Source of the DNA: Trachythela sp. YZ-2020 | Taxonomy: Eukaryota; Cnidaria; Anthozoa; Malacalcyonacea; Clavulariidae | NCBI GenBank assembly: GCA_016169945.1 | Contig: JADLSH010000113.1 | Location: forward strand, 1,687,501-1,751,500 | DNA length: 64,000 nt | Direction: 5' to 3' | Shown here: piece by piece, positions 12,336 to 25,800 of the stretch | How the letters are laid out: every line of letters begins with the position of its first letter | Numbering within the stretch: position 1 is the first letter of the stretch | The notes under the pieces: model-generated | The model's database searches: none | The model's input: the letters and a program-made list of their open reading frames with translations, nothing else | What the model was told of the DNA's origin: nothing | Position numbers and translations under genes: made by a program

Positions 12336-12689
12336 TGGGAGGCCTTAGGGTGACCCCTGCCATATTCGTATTAAAATGTTTTAATATTTTTTGAGTTATC
12401 GTGCAGTCGTGCTCACGGACAAACGAACACACACAAACAAATCCAAGTCAAAACACAACCTCTTTACCTAAAGTCTTCCACCTGAATAACCACATCAAGC
12501 CACAGCATATGTTTAAAAAAGCAGTGTTTGAGTTACATAGCAATTAATTGGACGGACTGAAATTTTTATACAAGTAGCTGTCAACAGGGCAGAGCAAATG
12601 TTACTAAAACATCACAGTACGCGAGAAAATTCACGAAGCATTTGGTTTATGTTTGACAATAAAACACGAGACCTTGCAGAGATTACATC

Positions 12690-12995
12690 CAAAATTACAA
12701 TACGTTAACGCATGTGTCTTAATTTATGTGGCCGGGGTTCGATTCCAGAAATGCGCTGTTGTTTGATCAGTTATAATTTCATCTCCGCGGCAGTCGCGTG
12801 TGAAAAGAATGCTTCCAGTTTGACTCTACCAAACACCGCAGGATTTTGCCGGGTACTCCGGTTTCCTCCTGTGGTAACACTGGACCAATTTAGGATGGCT
12901 TTTACTGGACATCTAGGGGGAACAGTTTGGATCTTTAAAGGATAATAATTGAGAAGTGATACTATATGATAGAGCTATCTATAGATAAATAAATA
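12690..12995 (+). mobile_element. SINE1 copy with head
   Basis: B box GGGGTTCGATTCCAG, body TTCCAGTTTGACTCTACCAA, then one module. Confidence 0.8.
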
Positions 12996-13766
12996 AAGTT
13001 AGTCTAGTTTAGACTTTAGTCATGATCGCAAAACGCAATATAAAACTTAATAAATTCGAGATGTCCATGCATAGCATTGATGCCGCGTCGTACAGCGCTA
13101 CCTTAATAGGGACATCACACATCAGCTTACCCTTGCGGAGTCGATTTTGCGGGTCCAAATTAACTTCTTCCCAGACCTGACCACCGTTATACGAATGCGG
13201 CAAAAACTTGATCGCGGACTATGAACTGACAAGATTCCGAAGCCGAGATGATATAAGATTATTCCATATTACTGTCAACAGAATGTCGCAAAGCCAATTT
13301 ACATCAATTAACCTGTCTAGGAAGCGTTGAATCTGTTTTACACTGGAGAAACACGGGACGATCTTCGAGAATAGTAGGACCCATTTTCTAAACGGTTTCC
13401 ATTGCGCGTATAGCACGTCGAGAACTCGTCTGCAAACGCAGTTCGTAAAAATCTGGATGCTGTGTTTAATTTTAGCCCAAAGTGGTGAAAAGCTCTAAAC
13501 CCGGCACATAATTAAACTAACCAGCGATCAATTATACCTGAAAGAGATTAATAATGTTAAACAATAGTTGAATTATATAAACTTAGGTTGGGCACATACT
13601 GGAGCCGGTGAATTTGCAAACGCACTCAAATTTGCACGATTTTGCCCTTCGAGTTCACAAAGAACGCATGAAATCGTACGATAGCGCAGCTAATCGTACG
13701 AATTCCCGTGTGAATAATGGACCGGACAGATTGGTGTACAATTCCGAATTTGTAAACGTAGGCGTA

Positions 13767-14047
13767 AAGGCCGGGCTCCACTTGCACGTACGTACGCACA
13801 ATTGCACGCACGTATGTGTTTATACTTTCGTGAAATTTGATTGGTTAAAAACTTGACGGCCGCACAGAAAGTAGAATACAGTTCTACTGTCATACGTACA
13901 AAAAGTTAGCCGCGACGGTCAAGATTAGCGATCATTTTCGAGTCACAGAGCATGCGCAAAATCGGCCGCGCTGGCCGTACGTGCAAGTGCTCTGTGACTC
14001 GAAAATGATCGCTAATCTTGACGTACGTGCAAGTGGAGCCCGGCCTT
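13767..14047. mobile_element. Foldback element 1 of 4
   Basis: Ends AAGGCCGGGCTCCACTTGCA and TGCAAGTGGAGCCCGGCCTT. A second inverted pair inside has arms TCTGTGACTCGAAAATGATC and complement. Confidence 0.9.
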
Positions 14048-14283
14048 AAGGCAATTTTCCATTACAGCCGCTTTGCCCGCGCGGGCGGAGCGACCATGTT
14101 TCAACTTTCGCTGTAGGTGGACACTAGCATGAGATTTTTTTGTCTGCTTTACACCTCGCGGACACGCCTGAAAGTTGAACTACATTCAACTTTCTTGGCG
14201 TGCCCGCGCGACTAATTATTCACGTGATTCGAATCGGTCGCTTCGCCCGCGCGGGCAAAACGACCGTAATGGAAAATGGCCTT
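14048..14283. mobile_element. Foldback element 2 of 4
   Basis: Ends AAGGCAATTTTCCATTACAG and GTAATGGAAAATGGCCTT, with inner GCCCGCGCGGGC blocks. One end of another copy sits in the satellite at 31600-31655. Confidence 0.9.
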
Positions 14284-14284
14284 T

Positions 14285-14536
14285 AAGCCCGGTTCACACG
14301 AGTGAGATAAGCACAAGCATAAGGAAAGACAAAAGGTAAAACAAAGGGAGGCAGTGAAGTGTACAACATAAACGTCGACATAACCACAAGCATAAGCACA
14401 AACCTCTAAGCATAAGCTATTTTAAAGCCAGAACAAAAGAATTTCAAAAGGAAATTCTTCCTGCTTTGTCTTTTTAAGCCCTAGAGGGAAAGTTTTCTTT
14501 TGTATTCCTGCTTATCTCACTCGTGTGAACCAGGCT
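14285..14536. mobile_element. Foldback element 3 of 4
   Basis: Ends AAGCCCGGTTCACACGAGTG and CACTCGTGTGAACCAGGCT, with inner GAGATAAGCA and TGCTTATCTC. Confidence 0.88.
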
Positions 14537-14560
14537 GTAGTCTTATTAAGGAATTGTATA

Positions 14561-14776
14561 CAGGGTGTCCCAAAAAAAAGGCTACCTTTTCAAATTCAAA
14601 TTAGCATGTTAATTCAAGCAACCTATTGTAGTTCTTTGAAATTCATTATCGCTTTTGAACTACGAATGCGTAAAAACACACAGTTTTATACACATGGGAT
14701 ATTGAATACAATAGGTTGCTTGAATTAACATGCTAATTTGAATTTGAAAAGGTAGCCTTTTTTTTGGGACACCCTG
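14561..14776. mobile_element. Foldback element 4 of 4, mariner-like MITE
   Basis: Arms of about 75 bases starting CAGGGTGTCCCAAAAAAAAG, nearly exact complements, flanked by TA on both sides. The TIR resembles that of the copy at 54622-54826. Confidence 0.92.
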
Positions 14777-15234
14777 TATTGTAAATGTTAAATATACGAG
14801 CAACGAAATTGCTGCAGATTGCGACGCCGAAGTTGATCTCAATGCATGCTAATATGAATTGTTCACGATAAGTTATAACTTATATTAATAATAACACAAC
14901 AATCAACATGCAGAAATAGTCTTAATTAACATGCACTGAAATCAGCTCTTGTTGCTGAAATCACTTAAAATTATTACTGTATATAAAACCAAAGGCTATA
15001 GCCGAGTATATATATGCATGCAATTTTGGTGTTTTAATTTATCATATTGATATTCATTGAAAAACAGTAGGCCTTCTCGTGCACGCCACATGGGGCAGGA
15101 TGATTTTAGCCGTTACGCAAATGATAAAGTATATCTTTATACTGTATAAACATTGGGAAAAAGTTACCTCACAGCCCCGCAGTGTCGCCGTGCTTGTTTA
15201 ACTACATATAGCCTGTTTTGTATTATACGGTTCA

Positions 15235-15660
15235 AGAAATAATAATAATAATACATAAGATTTCTATAGCGCTAAATCTGTAGTACTCTAAAGCGCTTTA
15301 CATAGGAGGATAAAATATATATATGTGGTGTTAAAAATTATACTAAAGTCACAAACCTAGAATAGTACACTTATTTAGTTATAGGCAAGTTTAAAAAGAA
15401 ATGTTTTTTAAAAATATTAAAATTTTCTCTAATCTTAAATCGTCCGGCAAACTGTTCGACAATGTAGGGGCCGATCGTCTGAAACTTCGTTCACCTTGTG
15501 TCTTTTTCTTGACATTAGGGACAACCAAAAGGTTTCTATGATCAGATCTAGTTCCCTTGTTTTGACGTTTTACCAGCAATTCAGTTAAATACACTGGTGC
15601 AGTTCCTTGAAGGCACTTAAATACAAGTAAGAGGATCTTGTATGCAATCCTTTGCCTCAC
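15235..15660 (-). mobile_element. 3' fragment of a non-LTR retrotransposon (LINE)
   Basis: The minus-strand frame 15391-15660 reads RIAYKILLLVFKCLQGTAP, YLTELL and FRRSAPTLSNSLPDDLR, the typical C-terminal end of CR1/L2-like LINE open reading frames. It is followed by a 3' tail with CGCTTTAGAGTACTACAGAT and an ATT repeat end. The 5' part is missing, so it is a dead copy. Confidence 0.75.
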
Positions 15661-15714
15661 GTAACCAGTGGAGTCTTTTCAATGTAATTTGTTTAACTAC
15701 AAATAGTGGTTATA

Positions 15715-16440
15715 GTGATTGTCCCTTTCACCTTAATTTGATCAGTTCCTGCAATATGCAGTTGTTTGATTATAATTTCACCTCAGTCGCATGTGAGAAG
15801 AGTGCTTCCAGTTTGACTCTACCAAACACTCCAGGTTGTCTCCAGGTCCTTCGGTTTCTTCAGAATTCAGTCATAGAATAGGAAATGACTAGAAGGGCCA
15901 CTTGAGGCCGAACCTTTGAAGTTTTTGATGCTGCGCATGTCGCATTACGCATGTTCATTACCATTATTCTAGCCAGTCAATTGCATTTTCTGACCAATAA
16001 ACACGCTGAACTGGCTGGTCCGCCATTATTCTGGCCAGATAACTGCATAAAAATAGGGTCTCACGTTGCACTGCTGAGTGGCCTTTCTGGTCATTTCCTA
16101 TTCTGTGATTCAGTCCTGCATTACGCAACCTTGGCCAATATGGCAATAAGAGATAACCCTTAATCTAACTGGGCCTCTAGAAAGAACCGAGTTCAGAACT
16201 GATAGACTTATCAAATAGAGCGAGTGTAAAATTACTTTAGTTTAGCCTTAGATTTCCTCCTGCACTTTTATATAATTAACGCAATAACTAACGGTCCTTA
16301 TACAGAAAACAGTTTGGAACTGATAGAGCCATTGTTCATTATAGAAAGTTCAGTTTAGATTTGCTCTTATAGTATATAACAGTCGGTAACAGTGGTCATT
16401 AGAGATGGCCCTTACTGGACCTCTAGGGAGAACTGTTTAG
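15715..16440 (+). mobile_element. SINE1 remnants interrupted by a foldback insertion
   Basis: Body up to 15864, then the insertion 15865-16114, then decayed module fragments (GGGCCTCTAGAAAGAAC at 16170, CTGGACCTCTAGGGAGAACT at 16415). Confidence 0.65.
15865..16114. mobile_element. Foldback element nested in SINE1
   Basis: Ends TTCAGTCATAGAATAGGAAA and TTTCCTATTCTGTGATTCAG, about 250 bases, non-coding. Confidence 0.75.
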
Positions 16441-17319
16441 AAATCACACCATACAAATCAAGTATAGTTCTCGGCTTCTTACTTGCAGGGGTCCTCTTCT
16501 TAAGCAATATATGTAATCTATGCCTTTTATAATAGTGTACAAAGCTGAACTCTCACCGTTTTTAAGTACAATGCAGTTTACTTTAATCTTAGTCTTTGCC
16601 TCTTGGAGACTTTCACCCCATGTTTATAATCAGCTAACATGATTTTGAAACAGTTTCAATGCATCAGTTTTTGTAACTACAATTAACGGTTTCAATGTGT
16701 TTTTCTATAATATTTCGCTATTCACAGATTCACAGTTAACTGGAACTCGTGTGTCACATGCATATAACCACATCATTCATCGAGTTTCGATGTGTTTTCT
16801 ATAATATTCCGTATCTTTCTGTTATTCACAGCTATATAACAGTGCGATAAATAACATGCTGAATCATAAGTCAAAACAAGAAGACTATATAAGGAAACAA
16901 TGTATCTTTATGCCACGGTTCTACCCACGCAAGTCGAGGCTTTGACGCAAAAAACACAGCTTTTGCATTACGTGTGTACGTATATGGCCTCAAAGCCAGC
17001 CTATGAAACTATTTGAAGACGCGTCATATCTGCTTTATATGACAGGCGGGGACATATATATATATATGCCGCAGGGGCGTGCTGGCTAGGGACTAGACGA
17101 CGAGAACTCGTTGTGGGGCTCTGTGCCCACATGGGCCCCTAAAATTATAAATTGGAAAAAATAGAAAATAGAGATTATAGAATCTTAATGTCAGGTAAAA
17201 GTGTCTATTTTTCAGCACCCCAAATTTGGTCAGTAATACCACGCCCCCCCCCCCCGTCACTGGGCCTGGGTCCCATCAGAAGTTCTCGTTCGTTGTCCTT
17301 TTGAAGACCCCAGAGTTCT

Positions 17320-17510
17320 GTTTAAACTTAATTGTCTAACTGGAAGTCCAGTTAAGGTTATTCATTGTTGTTCCATTGTTACATAAAACCAGTGTTATGA
17401 CAAGGGGAAAACTAAACTAAAGAGTATAAAGGCTAACATTATTTATACTGGATAGGCAGATAGCTCTATCAGTTCTAAACTGTTCTCTCTAGAGATCCAG
17501 TAAGAATCTT
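17320..17510 (-). mobile_element. SINE1 fragment
   Basis: One complete and one decayed module; a 7-base insertion in GATAGGCAGATAGCTC. Confidence 0.6.
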
Positions 17511-18735
17511 CCATTCAATCAAAATATGAAAATAATGTCTCGTTTATGTAGTAGGGGAAGACGGCTGGAATTTCACTTGCGCCGATTTCAGGTGACCAAA
17601 TTCGTTGGCAAGCGATTTACAACAGATGGATATGATGTCTCAGTCCTGATTTTGCGTATCTTTTTCTGTTTGTTTGACAACTTTTAGTCCGTTGAATATT
17701 GAATAACGAGTTCAAAAATTCAATTTGGTGTTTTAACGCCTCCTCATGATAATAATTTTAAGTGCAATATTGTTTTGAAGAGCTGGCTGCATGGGGGATG
17801 AGCGTTTTTCTTCACGTCCGGTCCCAAAAATTATTTTCTCATCCTCATTCAAATCGCAAGTTTTTTTGTTAGATTTCAAAGGAGGATTTCTAGTTTGAAC
17901 CACGGATTCTGTCACTACACTATGCCACTATGGAGAGCAGTTTAGAACTGATAAAGCTAGCCAGTATGACTTAGAGCTTGTTGAGTTTCATTATACTTTA
18001 TAGACAGGCTGGCCCGATAATAATTGTCAGTGCCCTATTTTTATCATGCCACAAATTTAAAATGTCACCAACTCTAAATTATAAAGTTTGACGAAATATT
18101 AATATTATAACTGAACCCAGTACTCAAAAACCACAACTTAAAAACAACAATATGCCACCTGCATTCACGAACGTCTATAATTCTTATAATACAGGCCGAA
18201 TATTAAAAAATAGAGCAGTACTTTATGTCTAATTGAAGGCCTTTATATCACAAAATCCTATATTATATACAGCGTAAAATTGAAAGAAAAATAATGGATA
18301 TCCATACAGCCAAACAACTTTATATTTAAGTTGATATTTAGGACACTGGGCCGTAAGATTTATCCCGGCTATTTTCTCTGCGATTCCGTCTCGTTGCGGC
18401 TAACACTATATAAACACTAACAGTTCGGTTTAACGATTTATGATCGACATAAATTGTTTGATTGGAAAGTTTACGATAGTACGATACGTCTATCATTCGC
18501 TCAAAGATAGCCGGTTAGCTACAAGCCTATAGCAGGATAGACTAATGGTTTATATACTTCAAACGCATTACAGTTAAATTGTTCCAAACTGATAAGAACC
18601 GAGGATTAAGTGCTCGAAAATCCCTTATCAAAATGTATATAGTCGATTTTTTTGCCTATTTGCGACTCATGTAAATAATGTATTCTGAATTTCGTGCATC
18701 TTGCTCAATAGCACAAACTGTCGGGAGTTTTATGT

Positions 18736-18845
18736 GGACGAAAATTTCGAGCGAAAACTAGGCTGTACAAATTCAAGACCTGCTCCCGAGTCTTAAATAC
18801 ATGTATATATATTATAGACTATGCTTTTTCGCTCGAAATTTCCAG
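18736..18845. repeat. Foldback with GAAAATTTCGAGCGAAAA arms
   Basis: Left arm about 18738-18757, right arm about 18826-18845, separated by about 70 bases. Confidence 0.6.
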
Positions 18846-19679
18846 CCACAAGAGCCCCAATACATTGTAAAGATGTTATAAATAGTTAAAATAAAAGGGC
18901 ATTTGGCAAAAATGAGTTGAAGTTTTAACTGGAATTAGACATGTCGTAGCTAAAACGTAGTTTCGTGCCTTGTACGGTTTAATAAACATTATTTGGGCCG
19001 CATAATTGTATTTCTCACCTGCCAAAGGATAGAGCAGCTTCACTCGCCGAACATACACAACATTAAAACGGTTCTTTTTGTTACAAATTTCGTCGAATTG
19101 GTTCCCAAATAATGTCGCAACCAGTAAAGACCCAATTTAAACTTGTACAAGGCTCGCTTTACACAGTCAAGCTGTTTTGATATGCCAAGCTGTAAGAAGA
19201 TTGATAACCCTTGCGTAGTATAATTTGCATCCCGGACAATTGTGTCTGAAATATAAATTTGCATATTCGCAATTAAGACTTAAATCAAACACGATTTACA
19301 TGGCAACAAAGGCTTCTCAGCTAAAGTGTAATGCCTAATGACCTTTGGGTCGTTGGCCTTTTCCGACTACAAACTATGCAAGCGGTAAAACTAGCGGTTA
19401 AAAGCAAGGCAGGGAAAGTAAAAACTCAAATCTACTCTACTGCATTATTTGCTTACAAACCTGCAGTGTACTTTAACTTGTTATGGAAAATTTTTATAGC
19501 AAACAAAGCGATGTAGAATTAGTGGCAGTGTTTAAGATTTGTACTGAGGTATATTGCTAATCCGTATAACGGTATTGGAGGTGTTTGCATAAGCGTAATG
19601 ACGTCAAAGCAGGGAAGGCGAACACGACTCACAGCGAAACTTAACTTGTGAGCTTTGGACTTGATTATTTCTATAACTC

Positions 19680-20300
19680 AGTAGCTCTATCAGTTATAAT
19701 CTGTTCTCTCTAGAAGTCCAGTGAGTGTCATCTCTTGCTGCCCAGTATCACTACAGGAGTAGGCCTAAACTAAAGGAACTTTATTTATACTGGATAGCTC
19801 TATCAGTTCTAAACTGTTCTCCCTAGAGGTCCAGGAAGAGTCATTCCTTATTGATCCAGTGTTACCAGAGCAGTGTTACTACAGGAGGAAACCTAAACTA
19901 AAGTAACTTTATTTATACTGGATAGCTCTATCAGCTCTAAACTGTTCTTCCTAGAGGTCCAGTAAGGGTCATTTTTTAGTGATGCCGTGTTACTACAGAA
20001 GGAAACTTAAACTAAACTAACTTTATTTATACTGGATATCTCTATCAGTTCTAAACTGTTCTTCCTAGAGGTCCAGTAAGAGTCATCTCTTATTGATGCA
20101 GTGTTACTACAGAAGGAAATTTAAACTAAACTAACTTTATTTATACTGGATAGCCCTATCAGTTCTAAACTATTCCCTCTAGAGCCTGTAGAGGTCCAGT
20201 AAGGGACTAAGGGTCACCTCTTTTGGTCCAGTGTTACTACAGGAGGAAACCGGAATACCAGGAGAAAATCGGTGGTGTTTGGTGAAGTCGAAGTGGAATC
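19680..20300 (-). mobile_element. SINE1 copy with about five modules
   Basis: The longest module array in the window, followed by body sequence (GGTGGTGTTTGGTGAAGTCG). Confidence 0.85.
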
Positions 20301-20402
20301 GAACCCACACACATCGTAATCAATTTAACCCGGGCGTTCTGTGACCCCTCCCGCGATCCAGTCGTATCATGCCAGCGGTTCACTATTTAGCATACATTTA
20401 GG

Positions 20403-20460
20403 TTTAGGGTTAGGATGTGGGGTTAGGATGTGGGGTTAGGGTTTGGGGTTAGGATTTAGT
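20403..20460. repeat. Telomere-like (TTAGGG variant) tract
   Basis: Repeated GGTTAGGATGTGG and GGTTAGGGTTTGG units, about 55 bases. Confidence 0.7.
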
Positions 20461-22661
20461 AAGTTATAGAACAAACATTATATTCGGTGATAAAATAGCA
20501 CTGAACATCTACCTCCTCCACAGGCGCTTTATTAATTGGAGCGGGCTTGGAAAATTAGGGAAGGGACGCACGGGCAGCAAAAATGCAAAAAAGGGGAGAG
20601 AAGCGCCTGCTGACTAATGTTCTCTCTCAAGATCAAGATGGCACCATTTATTTGACTATAATCGTCCGGTCCGGTGATTTAGTGGTTCTTATGATGATAG
20701 GGCTCTTGGGAAAAGGTTAAAAAGAGGGAAAGGACTTTTGGAACTAACTGTCACGCTACTGATGGCAAAAATAAATGAGCATATATATTTGTTACTATAT
20801 TTATATTTGTTATTATTATTATTTTAATTTTCCTTTCTATATAATTTTCCTTTCAAGTTACATATATTCGTATACAAATACATACTCATACTACATACTG
20901 AATGACACATCATTACTAGACTTTCACATTTTTGATTGCATTTTGTTTGCCATTTCGGTTTTTTCTGTGGACAAAAACATGTTGAAAATACGTTTGATTC
21001 AACAATTTCATATTTGATTCCACATTTCAATATTTATCCAATATATATCAAAATATATCCATAAATATTGAAAACTAAGAAACATTACGCTTAAATATAT
21101 CGTATTACGCTGTGATGGGCAATTTTGGCATTGGATTTTTGATTTTTTGATTTTCGATTTTTATATTCTGATGCATATGCCATCGTCACTTTTGATGCAG
21201 GATGCTCCCCTGATGCAAAATGCCAAAATATCACCCGCCCGCGGGAAAAAGGGCCTGAGGAGGAGGTAGACTGAACATCGAGTTGCTTTCGGGCGATGAT
21301 ATTTAATATTTTGTCGAAATACCGCTGACATGATACGTTTGGACCTCGGACGGGGACACAGAACGCCCGGGTTAATAAAATCGACTACCCACACGCATAA
21401 GCGACTGTGCCGCTAACACCTGCTCTTAAGCTAGGGGCTCTGGGTACGAGTGTGAATAATTTCAATATTTTTGTATTTGTAACGCAAACAAAGTCACATT
21501 TCGAGAGCAGCTGCGTCAACCTGCACGACATTTTATGATAACACAATCAATAGCGGCTTTACATTTGTTTGCACTTTGCAAGATAACCGGTCTTCGCAAA
21601 GACAAAATCAATATATTCCAAAATTTACTTTTTTTTTTCTTGTTTGCCTTTTAACTTTATCCCAGCACTATATCTAGTATACTCGAACACAATAATTACA
21701 ATACAAGCATATCTATTATTTATATTGCAACACTATTAATGTCATGCTCGAAGGGGGGGGGGGGGGGGGGTTCACATATAACATATATTCATAGGTCACA
21801 ACACAAAACCTCGTTCCAGGCTTTTTTCGCGTGGTTTTGGTAAGTCTATTTCCCGAATTGTGGTCAAAATATCAAGAGCAACGCATTGCTGTTAAGCTTA
21901 TTGTAGACTTCGTTTTGCTATGGCATTTATTGTGTTACGTATTCTGTAGATTGTTTTAATGTCCGAAATATGTGCTCGGGCTAGCTTTGCTTTGCTTTCT
22001 AAGAAAGAGAAGAAAATTGAGATGTTTTTGTAGAAAATGATTAACATTATAAATCCCACCATGATCAAGTTTCTTTTAAATTTCCACTTGCCTAGTTTGG
22101 AATTAAGTCTTCCTTGAAAAGAGTGTCCCAAACACAACAGGTTTTAGCGCATTTTCACACAGTCGCACACTTAGTGATGTGCTTTTGTCGTTTTAAAACT
22201 TTGGTATACTTTATTATCAACAAATTTACATTTTTATCTACGCAAAAAGGCTTATGTTACAATCAATACATATACATGACTACAAGATATTGCAAGGTTT
22301 ATGTTATAACAGTTCAATTAATAAGCAAAAAAGGAGAAATAAACATTGCCTATGAGCCGCAGGGCTCGAAGTATAAAATAAATTTGGCCTGACGAACTAT
22401 TTCCTTTTGGCAGGTCAAATGAATTATGTCCTGTAATCTCTATTTTTCATGCCAAATGTCCCACTCGGCTATGAAAGAAATTAATAACTTATGTTAATTT
22501 TTTTCATGCATTTCAATCATTTATGCGTTTGCCCCACTAAACTGTTTTATTTGACTAATAATTCTGGTCTTATACCACTTCGAAGAAAATTGAGGATCCT
22601 AGTATGTAGTGGTGAGCTAATGAAACGAAACAGCCTGTAGAGTTTCGCTTGCAATGCATAT

Positions 22662-22667
22662 TTTATT
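22662..22667 (-). promoter_or_regulatory. Candidate polyadenylation signal of the HSP70-VWA gene
   Basis: AATAAA on the minus strand about 200 bases after the stop codon at 22871-22873. It is the nearest canonical hexamer downstream of that stop. The match is short and no transcript end is known. Confidence 0.4.
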
Positions 22668-22870
22668 TTTGACTTGGCAGTTCAAAATTACTTTTGCCAG
22701 CCATTTCTCAAATATGGCCATTGGCAGACCACTATATTTCGAACACCTGCTGGTAAATAAACAAGTACATAGATAAAATGGAAAGTCAAAGATGTAGTTA
22801 ATTTTAATTGTCAGCATTCGCTGTTGCTGCCCTGATACGGTTACTGAAACCCATCCTGGACATAATCATT

Positions 22871-25800
22871 CTAACTTGTAAATATTGAGATCATTTTATC
22901 TTCTTTTCTTGTCACATAACAAGAACTCCTTCCTCCTTTTTCCTGCCAATGACTTGTCAAACTATCTTGCAACGATTTCTTTGCTGTATTCAAATCACCT
23001 TCTCCTACTTCCTGCATTAACTGTTCCAAATCTTCCCTCAAACACACACTAAGTGTATGACCTGAAAAAGACAACAATGCCTTTGTGTAGAACTTTCATT
23101 TTCTCCTTCAACTTACATACATTACATAAATATAGAGAACATATAATATAGATAGATATAGAAATAGGTATATATAGACACATAGAGATTATTTATATTT
23201 GTTAATATTATTATTGATGATATATTCTGTGTTCTTTCACTTGTTTTCTAATGATTCTGACACGATTTGTACGGGAGCTGGCTCCCTGAAATAACCACAA
23301 GGGATATATAAATACTAGGGAACCAAATAAAGAACGATTGTAGATAAATGTGTAGTTATATGTACTTAGTCACAGAAGCGGCTGTGATGAAAAAGTAGGC
23401 GGTTGTTTGCAATGCAGAATCATTTTACTAATGGAAAAAAACTTTTGACAACATTACAAGTGCGTTACAACTACACTTTTCGCCAGGTATGAGCCAATAG
23501 CCTTACTTTTGTCAGCACATCCAGTAAATCACATACGTCAAGAGGAGAATCGGATGTGACAAATCGGATCGTGTGAACAGGTCTTCAGTGTTCAGTTTCT
23601 TGCATCACAAAATGGCAGACAGCTGATCAACATATCGATTAAACACAGGGTGTGGCTGCCCAATTCACCCGAACGAGAGGCTCATGATACGCGTGTTTAA
23701 CAACTAAGGCCTCCGGGTTAGTTTTAGTGAGGGAGGAAAACCGGAGTACCCGGAGAAAAACCCTCGAAGCACAGAGAGAACCAACCAATCTCAACTTAAG
23801 TCCTGGTCAAACGAGAATGAGAGTTGATGAGAGTTAATGAGAGTTGCCACTTTCGCTCGCGTTTGACCGCCAACTCTCATCAACTCTCGTCAACTCTCAT
23901 CGACTTTGAGCTGGTTCAAATTTTGATGAGAGTTGATGAGAGTTTTGCTCGTTTGACCGGTCATGAGAGTTGCATAAGAATTTTAAACAACTATAGTCAG
24001 ACTAGTGTTTTGCACTTTCTATAAGAATTAGCTTAACAAAATAACACGTTATGACTGTGTCTATTACAAGAAAAGCTAAGAAGGAAATTTAAACACTTTG
24101 TTTACCAAATTTTAGAATTATTCTCAGGCTGCGCTTCGCGCGCTAAATTATTTCTGTCGCGACTCTCATGCAACTCTTGTTCTCGTTTGACCGGGGCATG
24201 AGAGTTGAACAAACTCTCGTGCAAACTCTCACTTGCAAACTACTTTACATGAGTTTATCAAGCACAGAGAAGTTATCAAGCTATAGTAGTAAGCTTACCG
24301 CATCTATCACCCTATTCATGTATGTGTGATGATTAAATTCAATAAATTTACCTTTTGAATCAGAATGTTGAACCTTAACGTAAGCTTCTTTTAAGAACTT
24401 CCCCGATTTTTCTCTATTATCGGTCTTCAGCGCCTCCAAAGCCAGTTCAATTTGTCGGGCAACAAAAACACGGTTCAATTGTTCGTCTACTTCATGGCTT
24501 CTAGTTGCCAGGTCGAGTTCTTCAGTTCGGGCAACGTAGAGATATTCTTCGCTGCCTGTAAAAACATGAACTCGGGTCAGTTTGTGGAAACCATGTTGAC
24601 AACTTTAAATAGAATCTTAATAAAGTGACCGGATGACATGGAGAACAGTGGGATTTTCAAAACAATGAAAAGACAATGGAACATTCTGATCACTGGACCG
24701 TGACAACATGCAAGAGATGTGGGCATCCTGGACAAATAGTATTAATGATCAGCATTACCTTCCTCGCGTTCTGTCAGCGTATTCGTGTACGCGAGTTCCA
24801 CGCGATACAATCCCGCGTGTACAGCTTGCTCGCGCGTGGACGGCACAGCAAGCCTCAGTAAAATGTGGCGAGATTGTTGATCTGCGGTGCTTGGAATTTC
24901 AAAACTCAACTTCTCTGATTCCTGTTTCGATTTAAAATTTGTTATGGCTTCCACAATTTGAACATCATCCAACGGTGTGATGGTAAGCTGTATCTTTTCG
25001 GCGATGGTGTGAATGGCATCTCCTAAGACTTTGCCAAAAGCAGAGCCCAGTGCTGTGTTCTCGTTTAAAAAGTTATAAGTCCCGCCTCCAACGTTGGTCG
25101 CAAGTTGTTGCAACAAAAATTCGTCATGCTCGCCTAGGTAACCGAAAGTCGAGAGCGTGACTTGCGCCTGCGTTACAGACCCTAAACCAGTCGTCTCTCG
25201 TACAATTTCCCGTATGATGTCGCCATTGTTTACCCATAATCCATCATTGGCATGGCCGTCCGTAAAAAGAAGTACCCGAGAGCGTCTACCTCCATGGTAG
25301 GCCATTTGTAAGCCAGTTAAAAGTCCACCATAGAGGTTGGTTGAACCTAATGTCCAAAATTCGTTCACAATATCTCTGGCTTTCTCTTTGTTTCTCGGGG
25401 TACAACCAACTAGTTCTAGATTGCGGTGAACATTTGTCGCATACGTTACAATACCTAGAAGTATCAGAACGGCTGGTTGGTCAATTTGCTCGCAAAATTG
25501 CTGGTTATCGATTGAACGTCCGGGAAAACTAAGCGAAACTAACTCTATTTATACTGGATAGCTCTATCAGTTCTAAACTGTTCTCTCTAGAGGTCCAGTA
25601 AGAGCCATCCCTTATTGATCCAGCGTTACTACAGGAGGAAACCTAAACTAAACTAACTTTATTTATACTGGATAGCTCTATCAGTTCTAAACTGTTCTTC
25701 CTAGAGGTCCAGTGGCAACTAGATCTTTCCTTATTGATTATGTGTTACTACAGGGGGAAACGGGAGTACTCGGAGATAACCTGTGGTGTTTGGTAGAGTC

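Larger units (their letters stand above)
11361..22870. other. Gene-poor region between Cav3 and the HSP70-VWA gene
   Basis: 11.5 kb without a supported protein gene. It may carry noncoding first exons of Cav3. It contains SINE1 clusters, four adjacent foldbacks (13767-14776), a LINE 3' fragment (15235-15660), a nested foldback (15865-16114), a foldback with GAAAATTTCGAGCGAAAA arms (18736-18845), telomere-like sequence (20403-20460) and a G run (21753-21772). Remaining stretches (about 16450-17300, 18000-19670, 20480-22860) are AT-rich with only short overlapping frames. Confidence 0.55.

Noticed and set aside
13009..13416. Two adjacent minus-strand frames of about 65 codons
   Set aside because: They could be a decayed transposon or an exon, but no motif, partner exon or clear splice sites were found.
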